Origin: Sinomonas gamaensis | Lineage (GTDB): Bacteria; Actinomycetota; Actinomycetes; Actinomycetales; Micrococcaceae | NCBI RefSeq assembly: GCF_005876955.1 | Contig: NZ_SSCL01000009.1 | Location: 1-64,000 of the forward strand | Length of the DNA: 64,000 nucleotides | Reading direction: 5' to 3' | Shown: piece by piece, positions 40,970 to 47,649 of the stretch | Layout of the letters: every line of letters begins with the position of its first letter | How positions within the stretch are numbered: the stretch's first letter is position 1 | The notes under the pieces: model-generated | Seen by the model: the letters and a program-made list of their open reading frames with translations, nothing else | The model's database searches: none | What the model was told of the DNA's origin: nothing | Made by a program: the position numbers and the translations under genes

Positions 40970-41455
40970 TCAGCTGTTGAGGCCGAGGGTGAATCGGCCG
41001 TCCGCGGTGCCGAGCCCTCCCCCAGCGTTCGCGAAGGTGGCCATCGCCGAGGCGACGCTCTCGCGGGAGGCGGCCGGAATGTTCTCGATGACCTGGGCGA
41101 TCGCCTTCCGGCGATGCTCCATCACGGACTCCACAAGGTCGCGTCCGGAATCGGTGACATCGAGCTGGAGGAAGCGGCGGTCGGCTGGGTCCTCCCGGCG
41201 GCTGAGCAGCCCGGCCACCACCAGGCGTTCACAGGTGCGCGTTGCGTTGGAGGGGTGCACTCCGAGCTCCCTGGCCACGGCGCCGAGGTTCTGCGGGCCT
41301 TGGAGCGCGATGAGCACGAGGACGCGGAGCTGCGGGGTAGTGACGATGTCCTCGACCTCCACCACCGACTGTGCGGCCACGTGGAGCAGCACATCTGCCG
41401 CTCGCAGGACGGCGTCGACCTGCTCACGTCGACCCCGGAAGGTACTTTTCTCCAC
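40970..41455 (-). CDS. MarR family transcriptional regulator
   Basis: A 161-residue winged-helix repressor: PQLRVLVLIALQGPQNLGAV, the recognition helix region LGVHPSNATRTCERLVVAGL and the wing SRREDPADRRFLQLDVTDSG. The C-terminal helices would form the dimer. The start is GTG 41455; GATACT lies 6 bases upstream, and no SD is visible, so the transcript may be leaderless. It is divergent from the GMC/gluconate-dehydrogenase-like operon and convergent with the galM set. Shared palindromes suggest it controls both. Confidence 0.88.
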   Translation of the reverse strand: MEKSTFRGRREQVDAVLRAADVLLHVAAQSVVEVEDIVTTPQLRVLVLIALQGPQNLGAVARELGVHPSNATRTCERLVVAGLLSRREDPADRRFLQLDVTDSGRDLVESVMEHRRKAIAQVIENIPAASRESVASAMATFANAGGGLGTADGRFTLGLNS

Positions 41456-41476
41456 ACGCCCAGTATCGCCCCGTCC

Positions 41477-41503
41477 GTTGCGTCATCGCAAAGCTTGCGC
41501 AAC
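41477..41503. promoter_or_regulatory. Overlapping GTTGCG/CGCAA inverted repeats, probable MarR operator
   Basis: GTTGCG-TCAT-CGCAA (41477-41491) is followed by CTTGCGCAAC (41494-41503), giving overlapping palindromes. They sit 22 bp upstream of marR and 31 bp upstream of the divergent operon. The first repeat has the same half-sites and spacing as the repeat before galM. Confidence 0.6.
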
Positions 41504-41533
41504 CACAGTCGTCTTGTAGGAAAGGAGCCGCAG

Positions 41534-41986
41534 ATGCGAAACACGCCCGACGACGTCCGGCACGGGATCGACCGGCTGCTCAGAAACGTCGAGACAGGCC
41601 GATTCGAGCGATCCCTCTCGGCGCTGACGGCCGCCGGCGCCCTGGTGACGGCCGCCGAGATCTACCTCGAACACGATAAGGCGAGCTTCGGCAATCCGTG
41701 GATGTGGGCGCCCGTGGCGCTCGGTCCCGTCGGCGCGGCCGCCGGGGTCGCGGGGGTGTTCAGCCGCCGGATGGCCAAGACCGCGCTGCCCGTGGCCAGC
41801 GCTGCGATCGTGGCCAACGGCCTCCAAGGCACGTACCTGCATCTGCGCGGCATCGCCCAGAAGCCCGGAGGGTTCTCGAACCTGCGCTACAACGTGGAGA
41901 TGGGTCCGCCGCTCTTTGCTCCCCTGCTCGTGACCCTCGTCGGCGGGATGGGACTGCTCGCCGCGGTGCTGAGGAGGGAGAAGTGA
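41534..41986 (+). CDS. Small multi-spanning membrane protein, 150 aa
   Basis: A hydrophilic N-terminal helix (VRHGIDRLLRNVETGRFERS) is followed by about four hydrophobic segments: SALTAAGALVTAAEIYL, MWAPVALGPVGAAAGVAGVF, TALPVASAAIVANG and APLLVTLVGGMGLLAAVL. The family is not recognised. ATG 41534 has AAAGGAG upstream. Its stop overlaps the GTG of the next gene (GTGA). As the first gene of the MarR-divergent operon with a gluconate-dehydrogenase-like pair, it could anchor the dehydrogenase or carry its electrons in place of a cytochrome. No heme motif is present. Confidence 0.75.
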   Translation: MRNTPDDVRHGIDRLLRNVETGRFERSLSALTAAGALVTAAEIYLEHDKASFGNPWMWAPVALGPVGAAAGVAGVFSRRMAKTALPVASAAIVANGLQGTYLHLRGIAQKPGGFSNLRYNVEMGPPLFAPLLVTLVGGMGLLAAVLRREK

Positions 41987-42627
41987 GCCTTCCCCTGTCA
42001 CCGCGCGATGGCGGTGAACGCTACCCCGGCTTCAGCTCGGTGGATGAGTCGGACCACTGGGACAGGGCGACGCAGGGAGCTGTCTTGGTCCGGCTGGGCC
42101 TCCCGCCGGATATCCGCTTCTTCACGGCACGGGAAGAGGCCGTGGCCAGGGCACTGTTCGATCAGCTGCTCGACCAGCACTCGGACCCCCGAGTTCCCGT
42201 GGTGAACATGGTGGACAGCCGTCTGGCCGAGGCGGAGACCGACGGATGGCGGTACGCGGACCTGCCAGAAGACGGCCAGGCCTGGCGCGAGACGCTCGCG
42301 GCCCTGGATCAGGACGCGACCGAGCGGCACGGCCAGGGCTTCCCCGAGGTGACGCTGGACCAGCAGGCGTCTCTGCTCCGGGCCGTCCAGGATCTCGGGT
42401 ACGCCAAGTGGCACGGCATGACGGCGGCCAGGGTGTGGAGTCTCTGGACCCGCTATGCCTGCACGGCCTTCTACTCTCACCCCTGGGCGTGGGACGAGAT
42501 TGGCTTCCCCGGTCCCGCGTACCCGCGCGGGTACAAGAATCTGGGCCTCGACCGGCTCGAGCCGTTCGAGGTGCGCGACGCGCGCCCGGCCCAAGACCCC
42601 GCAGCGAACGCGGGAGGCGACGGATGA
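41983..42627 (+). CDS. Gluconate 2-dehydrogenase subunit 3 family protein
   Basis: A 214-residue soluble protein of the type that acts as small partner subunit to GMC-type sugar dehydrogenases. Visible family features are the helix RFFTAREEAVARALFDQLLD, the segment VVNMVDSRLAEAETDGWRY and WTRYACTAFYSHPWAWDEIG near the C-terminus, followed by GPAYPRGYKNLG. Unlike most gamma subunits it has no Tat or Sec signal, so the complex is probably cytoplasmic. GTG 41983 has GAGGAGGGAG upstream and overlaps the previous stop; its own stop overlaps the GMC start. Confidence 0.82.
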   Translation: MSLPLSPRDGGERYPGFSSVDESDHWDRATQGAVLVRLGLPPDIRFFTAREEAVARALFDQLLDQHSDPRVPVVNMVDSRLAEAETDGWRYADLPEDGQAWRETLAALDQDATERHGQGFPEVTLDQQASLLRAVQDLGYAKWHGMTAARVWSLWTRYACTAFYSHPWAWDEIGFPGPAYPRGYKNLGLDRLEPFEVRDARPAQDPAANAGGDG

Positions 42628-44246
42628 GCGCCGTCCGCGAGCGCAACTCCTCGGCTTGGCTGCTCCCGCCACGTCCCGGGGTCGACCACGGGCTGCGGAA
42701 GGACATGCGGCGCTTCGAGGACCAGGACGAGGTGGATATTGCGATCGTGGGCTGCGGCGCCGGCGGGTCGACGATGCTGCAGCGTCTGGCCCGCGCCGGG
42801 TGGACCGCGGTCGGGTTCGACGCTGGGCCCTTCTGGGACCCTGAACGGGATTGGGTCAGCGACGAGGCCGGATCGCATCACCTCTACTGGACCGAGCCGC
42901 GGGTCATCGATGGCACAGATCCCGTCCCGCTCGGCTCGAACAACTCCGGCCGCGGGGTGGGAGGCTCGATGGTGCATTTCGCGGGCTACACGCCGCGGTT
43001 CCATCCGAGCGACTTCCACACGTTCACAGCGGACGGCGTGGGCGCCGATTGGCCCATCGGGTATTCAGATCTCCGCTCCTTCTACGAGGACATCGAGGAG
43101 GAGCTCCCGGTGGCGGGCGAGGCCTGGCCGTGGGGTGACCCGCACAAGTACACGTATCGGCCACACCCGGTGTCCGGGAACGGCGAGATCTTCCTGAGGG
43201 GCGCGTTCGCGAGCGGGATCACCGCGAAGGTCGGGCCCGTGGCCATCGCGAACGGCCGTTTCGGCAACCGGCCTCACTGCATCTACCGAGGCTTCTGCCT
43301 CCAAGGCTGCAAGGTCAACGCCAAGGCCTCCCCACTCATCACCCACATCCCGGACGCCCTCGCCCACGGCGCCGAGGTGCGGGCGGACTCCATGGTGACC
43401 CGCATCGGCTTCGACGAGCGGACCGGGAAGGCGACCGGGGTGCACTACGTTCGGGCCGGCGTCGAACGCTTCCAGCGCGCCCGGATCGTCGCCGTCGCCG
43501 GCTACTCCATCGAGACCCCGCGGCTCCTGCTGAACTCGGCCAACGCGCGCTTCCCGGAAGGGATGTGCAACGACTTCGACCAAGTGGGCCGCTACCTCAT
43601 GGTCCAAGGCGCGCCGCAGACGGCCGGGCGGTTCGCCGCAGAGGTGCGGATGTACAAGGCGCCCCCGCCGGAGGTGAGCACTGAGCAGTTCTACGAGACG
43701 GACCCGTCGAAGCCATACAAGCGCGGCTTCTCGATCCAGACCGTCTCGCCGCTTCCGATCACGTGGGCCGAGCACGTCATGGCCCAAGGGCACTGGGGTG
43801 CCGAGCTGCGCCGCTACATGAGCGACTATCCCCACTGGGCCTGCCTCGGCGCCCTCTGCGAGTTCCTTCCCCTGGCGGAGAACCGCGTCTCCCTCTCCGA
43901 GGAGAAGGACCGGCACGGGCTCCCGGTGGCCAAGTTCTCGTACAGCCAATGCGAAAACGATCAGCAGCTGCTGAAGGCTGCGCAGTCCGTCATGGAGCGC
44001 ATCCTCACCGCGGCCGGCGCCGAGGAGACCATGACAGTGAAGCGCTACGCCCACCTCGTGGGCGGGGCGCGCATGGCGGCGGACGAACATCACGGAGTGG
44101 TCGACTCCTCGTGCCGCAGCTTCGCGATCCCCAACCTCTACATCACCGACGGGAGCGTGCTGCCCACGCAGGGCAGCGCCAACCCGGCCCTGACCATCAT
44201 GGCCCTCGCGGCCCGCACCGCAGCAATCCTCGTAAAAGGAGACTGA
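42624..44246 (+). CDS. GMC family FAD-dependent oxidoreductase (gluconate/sugar dehydrogenase-like)
   Basis: A 540-residue flavoprotein that probably oxidises a sugar, sugar acid or polyol. The FAD motif is IAIVGCGAGGSTMLQRLARA near residue 40. Further features are GRGVGGSMVHFAGY, and HLVGGARMAADEHHGVVDSS and LPTQGSANPALTIMALAART at the C-terminus. A cysteine set (Cys219, Cys225, Cys229 in CIYRGFCLQGC) resembles the region that holds an iron-sulfur cluster in bacterial FAD-glucose dehydrogenases. ATG 42624 overlaps the previous stop. No signal peptide is seen. Confidence 0.88.
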   Translation: MSAVRERNSSAWLLPPRPGVDHGLRKDMRRFEDQDEVDIAIVGCGAGGSTMLQRLARAGWTAVGFDAGPFWDPERDWVSDEAGSHHLYWTEPRVIDGTDPVPLGSNNSGRGVGGSMVHFAGYTPRFHPSDFHTFTADGVGADWPIGYSDLRSFYEDIEEELPVAGEAWPWGDPHKYTYRPHPVSGNGEIFLRGAFASGITAKVGPVAIANGRFGNRPHCIYRGFCLQGCKVNAKASPLITHIPDALAHGAEVRADSMVTRIGFDERTGKATGVHYVRAGVERFQRARIVAVAGYSIETPRLLLNSANARFPEGMCNDFDQVGRYLMVQGAPQTAGRFAAEVRMYKAPPPEVSTEQFYETDPSKPYKRGFSIQTVSPLPITWAEHVMAQGHWGAELRRYMSDYPHWACLGALCEFLPLAENRVSLSEEKDRHGLPVAKFSYSQCENDQQLLKAAQSVMERILTAAGAEETMTVKRYAHLVGGARMAADEHHGVVDSSCRSFAIPNLYITDGSVLPTQGSANPALTIMALAARTAAILVKGD

Positions 44247-44247
44247 C

Positions 44248-44361
44248 ATGGCTTCCCAGACCGTGGCCGACTACCTGCTCTCACGCCTTCGCCAGTGCAT
44301 TATTAGGGAAGGGGTCAAGACCAAGGCCCAAGAATTCCTGCCCCACAACAGTCAGGAGTGA
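44248..44361 (+). pseudogene. Thiamine-diphosphate-dependent enzyme reduced to its two ends (in-frame internal deletion)
   Basis: ATG 44248 (SD AAGGAGA) begins MASQTVADYLLSRLRQ, the opening of actinobacterial pyruvate-oxidase-like thiamine-diphosphate enzymes (VADYLLxRLRxWGV). After three linking residues (CII) it continues REGVKTKAQEFLPHNSQE, which matches the usual C-terminus of the same family (WGVxxEGxKTKxQEFLP). About 550 codons must be missing, yet the frame is kept through the original stop. The 37-residue product cannot be an enzyme. Family memory is the basis; the fit at both ends makes it convincing. Confidence 0.7.
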
Positions 44362-44371
44362 TGAGAGCACA

Positions 44372-44782
44372 GTGACCAGCGCAGACGAGGGCCGCAAGCC
44401 CGATTTCTTCACCCGATTCACGTCGAAGACCGCGAAGATTCTCGGCCACGCGTGGGTGTTCGCAGCGGCGGTTGCCGTCCTTGTCGCCTGGGCGCTGACC
44501 GGGCCGCTCCTCGGTTTCTCCGACACGTGGCAACTTGTGATCAACACGGGCACCACGATTGTGACCTTCCTGATGGTATTCATCATCCAAAACACCCAGA
44601 ACCGCGACACCGCCGCGCTGCACCTCAAGCTCGACGCCATCATGCGCGAACTGCAGATCAGCAACGCGAAGCTGTACGAGGCGGAACAGGAAGGCGAAAA
44701 GGAGCTCGACAAGCAGCGGAAGCTCCTGGAGGAGGAAGCGTCGAAGGAACCCAGCGGCGCCTCCTCCGGGGGAGACGCCTGA
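44372..44782 (+). CDS. Low-affinity iron permease family protein
   Basis: A 136-residue membrane protein with a hydrophilic N-terminus (RKPDFFTRFTSKTAKILGHA), two helices (WVFAAAVAVLVAWALTGPLL and INTGTTIVTFLMVFIIQNTQ) and a charged helical tail (LQISNAKLYEAEQEGEKELD). NRDTAALHLKLDAIMREL is the signature of this family, whose name comes from yeast Fet4; iron transport is not proven for the small bacterial members. GTG 44372 follows the ThDP remnant by 10 bp, so it may be transcribed with the GMC operon. Confidence 0.85.
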   Translation: MTSADEGRKPDFFTRFTSKTAKILGHAWVFAAAVAVLVAWALTGPLLGFSDTWQLVINTGTTIVTFLMVFIIQNTQNRDTAALHLKLDAIMRELQISNAKLYEAEQEGEKELDKQRKLLEEEASKEPSGASSGGDA

Positions 44783-44858
44783 AGAGGTGAGTTCTTCGCC
44801 TAGGGGTGGCCTCCGGCGCGGCGTATGATGCGGCAAGCCCCGCCGAAAGGAGCAGCCC

Positions 44859-45245
44859 GTGTCAGTCAAATGGCTCGAGGAGCCGGAGAAGCACGACTAC
44901 CCGGCGGCCGCCGCGTATCTGGCCCTGGTCGCCAACCCGGACGAAGTCGAATCCATCGTCAAGGCCCTCAAGGACGCGCCCGTCACCCATCAGAAGGCGA
45001 AGGACATCCTGCGCGCCTCCCGGCTCGAGCTGCTCAACGAGGACAACCCCCACGTCCAGGCCGACCTCGAGAAGATCCGCCGGGGCGAGAAGCTCTCCCC
45101 GATCCTGCTGGTGCGCGGGAACCTCGCGCTCGGCTTCCCCCTCCAGATCGCGGACGGCTACCACCGCGTCTGCGCGAGCTACCACACTGACGAGAACACG
45201 GACATTCCGGTGAAGATCGCCGAGCTGCCAGCGGCCGTGGACTGA
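44859..45245 (+). CDS. ParB/sulfiredoxin-like small protein
   Basis: A 128-residue soluble protein. The C-terminal half has RRGEKLSPILLVRGNLALGF followed by LQIADGYHRVCASYHTDENT; the DGYHR block resembles the DGxHR motif of ParB/Srx-fold nucleotide-binding domains. The N-terminal part (HDYPAAAAYLALVANPDEVE) is helical. No DNA-binding domain follows, so it is not a partition protein. GTG 44859 has AAAGGAG 6 bases before it. It is 9 bp from the antiporter gene and probably cotranscribed with it. Function unknown. Confidence 0.75.
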   Translation: MSVKWLEEPEKHDYPAAAAYLALVANPDEVESIVKALKDAPVTHQKAKDILRASRLELLNEDNPHVQADLEKIRRGEKLSPILLVRGNLALGFPLQIADGYHRVCASYHTDENTDIPVKIAELPAAVD

Positions 45246-45254
45246 GGCTCCGCA

Positions 45255-46415
45255 TTGTCCTTCGCGGAGCTCTCGCTCATCTGCGTCGTCGCGCTCCTCG
45301 GGCCCGCGCTCGCCGCGAGACGCTCGTGGCACCTGCCGCTCGTGCTCGGGGAGCTGCTGGCCGGCGTCGTCGTCGGGAAAACCCTGCTCAACTGCGTCGA
45401 CTCCGGGAACTCGACGCTGACGTTCCTCGCGGACATCGGCTTCGCGCTCATGATGTTCGTCTCCGGCACCCACGTGCCCATCCGCGACCGGACCATCCGC
45501 GCGGCCATCGGCAAGGGCGCGCTGCGGGCGGCGCTCGTCGCGGTCGTCGCCATCGCGCTCGGCGCAGGGATCGCCCTGCTGCTCGGCTCCGCGAAGGCAC
45601 CCCTGTATGCGGTGCTCATGGGTTCCTCGTCCGCGGCGCTCGTCCTGCCGATCCTCGATTCCCTCGCACTCAAAGGGCCGTCGGTCCTCGAGCTCACCGC
45701 CCAAGTAGCCCTCGCGGACGTCGCGGCCATCGTCGCGCTCCCGCTCGCCGTCGACCCCTCCCACGCCGGCCCCAAGGCTCTGGGGGCGCTCGCGGTGGCG
45801 GGGTGCGCCGTCGTCGTCTGGTGGCTCCTGAGGCACTTCGAAGCCAACGGCGCGCGGCAGCGGGTGCATCACCTCTCCGAGGAGCGGAAGTTCGCGCTCG
45901 AGCTGAGGATCCAGCTCGCGATCCTCTTCGCGCTCGCGGGGCTCGCCGTGTTCTTCAGCGTCTCGATCATGCTCGCGGGCTTCGCGTTCGGGCTCGCCGT
46001 GTCCGCGGTGGGCGAGCCGCGGCGGCTCGCGCGGCAGCTGTTCGCGCTCAACGATGGATTCCTCGGGCCGGTGTTCTTCGTATGGCTCGGGGCGTCGATC
46101 GACCTCCGCCAGCTCGCCGGCCATCCCGAGATGATCGGACTGGGCCTCCTGCTGGGGGTGGGCGCCGTCGTCGCCCATGCTGCAGCGCGGCTCGCGGGGC
46201 TGCCGCTCGCGTTCGCCACGGCCTCCGCCGCACAGCTCGGCGTGCCGGTCGCGGCGGCGACCATCGGGCGGGGCCTCGGCGTCCTGGCACCCGGCGAGGA
46301 CGCCGCGCTGCTGCTGGGCGCGCTCGTCACCATCCTGACGACGACGGCGGCCGCAAGTCTTGCCGCGCGCCGGCCGCCGTCGGGGGCCGCGGTGCCCGAG
46401 ACCAGCGTTTCGTGA
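45255..46415 (+). CDS. Cation:proton antiporter, CPA2/KefB-type membrane domain
   Basis: A 386-residue membrane protein with about 11-12 helices: AELSLICVVALLGPALAARR, LPLVLGELLAGVVVGKTLLN, and FLADIGFALMMFVSGTHVPI typical of CPA2 exchangers. ALADVAAIVALPLAVDP resembles the helix-5 ion-binding region (Asp present). It ends without the TrkA-N/RCK domain found in KefB and KefC, as in many actinobacterial members. It likely exchanges Na+ or K+ for H+. The TTG start has GAGG upstream. A strong hairpin follows 25 bp after the stop. Confidence 0.88.
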   Translation: MSFAELSLICVVALLGPALAARRSWHLPLVLGELLAGVVVGKTLLNCVDSGNSTLTFLADIGFALMMFVSGTHVPIRDRTIRAAIGKGALRAALVAVVAIALGAGIALLLGSAKAPLYAVLMGSSSAALVLPILDSLALKGPSVLELTAQVALADVAAIVALPLAVDPSHAGPKALGALAVAGCAVVVWWLLRHFEANGARQRVHHLSEERKFALELRIQLAILFALAGLAVFFSVSIMLAGFAFGLAVSAVGEPRRLARQLFALNDGFLGPVFFVWLGASIDLRQLAGHPEMIGLGLLLGVGAVVAHAAARLAGLPLAFATASAAQLGVPVAAATIGRGLGVLAPGEDAALLLGALVTILTTTAAASLAARRPPSGAAVPETSVS

Positions 46416-46440
46416 GGTTGGGAGCATAGCCGCGGCTTCC

Positions 46441-46476
46441 CCGCTCCTCCGCGCCGGGTCCGGCGCGGAGGAGCGG
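46441..46476. repeat. Perfect 16-bp inverted repeat (hairpin) between antiporter and molybdoenzyme genes
   Basis: CCGCTCCTCCGCGCCG and its exact complement are separated by GGTC. The hairpin would be very stable. There is no T-tract after it, so it may be a factor-dependent or intrinsic-like terminator, or an mRNA-stabilising structure between the two genes. Confidence 0.75.
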
Positions 46477-46533
46477 GTTCCGCGCGGACAAGCAGCCATT
46501 GAGATCCGGGGCGGGCGCGCCCACACTGACTGC

Positions 46534-47649
46534 ATGCGAGCCAAGATCACCGCCCAGCACCGGCCGCAGCACCACACTCCCCCTGCGCCTCCGCCCCCGC
46601 CGCCTCCCGCACCCGTCTCGCACGAGGAGCTCATCCTCGGCCTCCGCAACCACGAAGCGCCCCTCGAAGCACTCCGCTGGCCCATCACGCCGCCCGGAAT
46701 GCACTACGTGCTCACGCATTTCGACGTCCCCGAGATCGACCCGGTCTCATGGCGACTCACGATCGGCGGTGCCGTCGAGCACCCGCTCACGCTCACGCTC
46801 AGCGACCTCCAGCGCAAGCCGCGGCGCACCCTGACCGTCACGCTCGAATGCGCGGGCAACGGCCGCTCGCGCTTGAACCCACGTCCCATCAGCCAGCCCT
46901 GGGACCTCGGCGCGTTCGGCACCGCGGAGTGGACCGGCACTCCCCTCGCGCCGCTGCTCGCGGAGGCGGGGCTCTTGCCCGACGCCGTCGAGCTGGTTTT
47001 CGAGGGCGAGGACCGCGGCGTGCAGGAGGGCGTGGAGCATCAGTACGCACGTAGCCTCACCGTTGCCGACGCGATGGCCGACGACGTCCTCCTCGCCTAC
47101 GAGATGGACGGCCGCCCCCTGCCGCCTCAGCACGGCTTCCCCGTGCGACTCCTCGTGCCGGGCTGGTACGGCATGGCGAGCGTCAAGTGGCTCCGGTCCA
47201 TCTCCGCTTCGACGGAGCCCTTCGCCGGGTACCAGCAGGCCGTTGCCTACCGCTATCAGCAGGACGCGGACGACGGCGGCACTCCCGTCTCGCGGATCAG
47301 GGTCCGTTCGCTCATGGTGCCTCCCGGGATTCCGGACTTCCTGACGCGGCGTCGGATCGTGGATGCAGGGCCGACGATGCTGCGGGGGCGAGCGTGGTCC
47401 GGCGACGGTCGTATTGCCCGGGTCGAGGTTGCCGTCGACGGGGTGTGGGCTGACGCGCATCTCGACGCTTCTGTTGGCGCCTTCGCATGGGTGGGGTGGT
47501 CGTTCCCGTGGGTGGCGACGCCGGGGGTCCATGCTCTGGCCGTGCGGGCCACGGATTCCTCGGGGGCCGTGCAGCCTCTGGAGACGCCCTGGAACCTGCG
47601 CGGGATGGGGAACAATTCCGTTCAGGTGGTCGAGGTAGAGGTGCGGTAG
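46534..47649 (+). CDS. Sulfite oxidase-like molybdopterin-dependent oxidoreductase
   Basis: A 371-residue enzyme of the sulfite oxidase family. A His/Pro-rich head (TPPAPPPPPPPAP) is followed by the Mo-binding domain: HYVLTHFDVPEIDPVSWRL, and VTLECAGNGRSRLNPRPIS with Cys106 as molybdenum ligand; HGFPVRLLVPGWYGMASVKW is also conserved. The C-terminal dimerisation domain has SRIRVRSLMVPPGIPDF. No heme domain or Tat signal is present, so it may act in the cytoplasm on sulfite or another oxo-acceptor. Its end overlaps the convergent acyltransferase gene by 28 bp. Confidence 0.88.
   Translation: MRAKITAQHRPQHHTPPAPPPPPPPAPVSHEELILGLRNHEAPLEALRWPITPPGMHYVLTHFDVPEIDPVSWRLTIGGAVEHPLTLTLSDLQRKPRRTLTVTLECAGNGRSRLNPRPISQPWDLGAFGTAEWTGTPLAPLLAEAGLLPDAVELVFEGEDRGVQEGVEHQYARSLTVADAMADDVLLAYEMDGRPLPPQHGFPVRLLVPGWYGMASVKWLRSISASTEPFAGYQQAVAYRYQQDADDGGTPVSRIRVRSLMVPPGIPDFLTRRRIVDAGPTMLRGRAWSGDGRIARVEVAVDGVWADAHLDASVGAFAWVGWSFPWVATPGVHALAVRATDSSGAVQPLETPWNLRGMGNNSVQVVEVEVR

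Noticed and set aside
44862-46688. Long open frame antisense to the ParB-like and antiporter genes
   Set aside because: Low-complexity Glu/Arg/Gly composition and complete overlap with the conserved antiporter make it a mirror frame.
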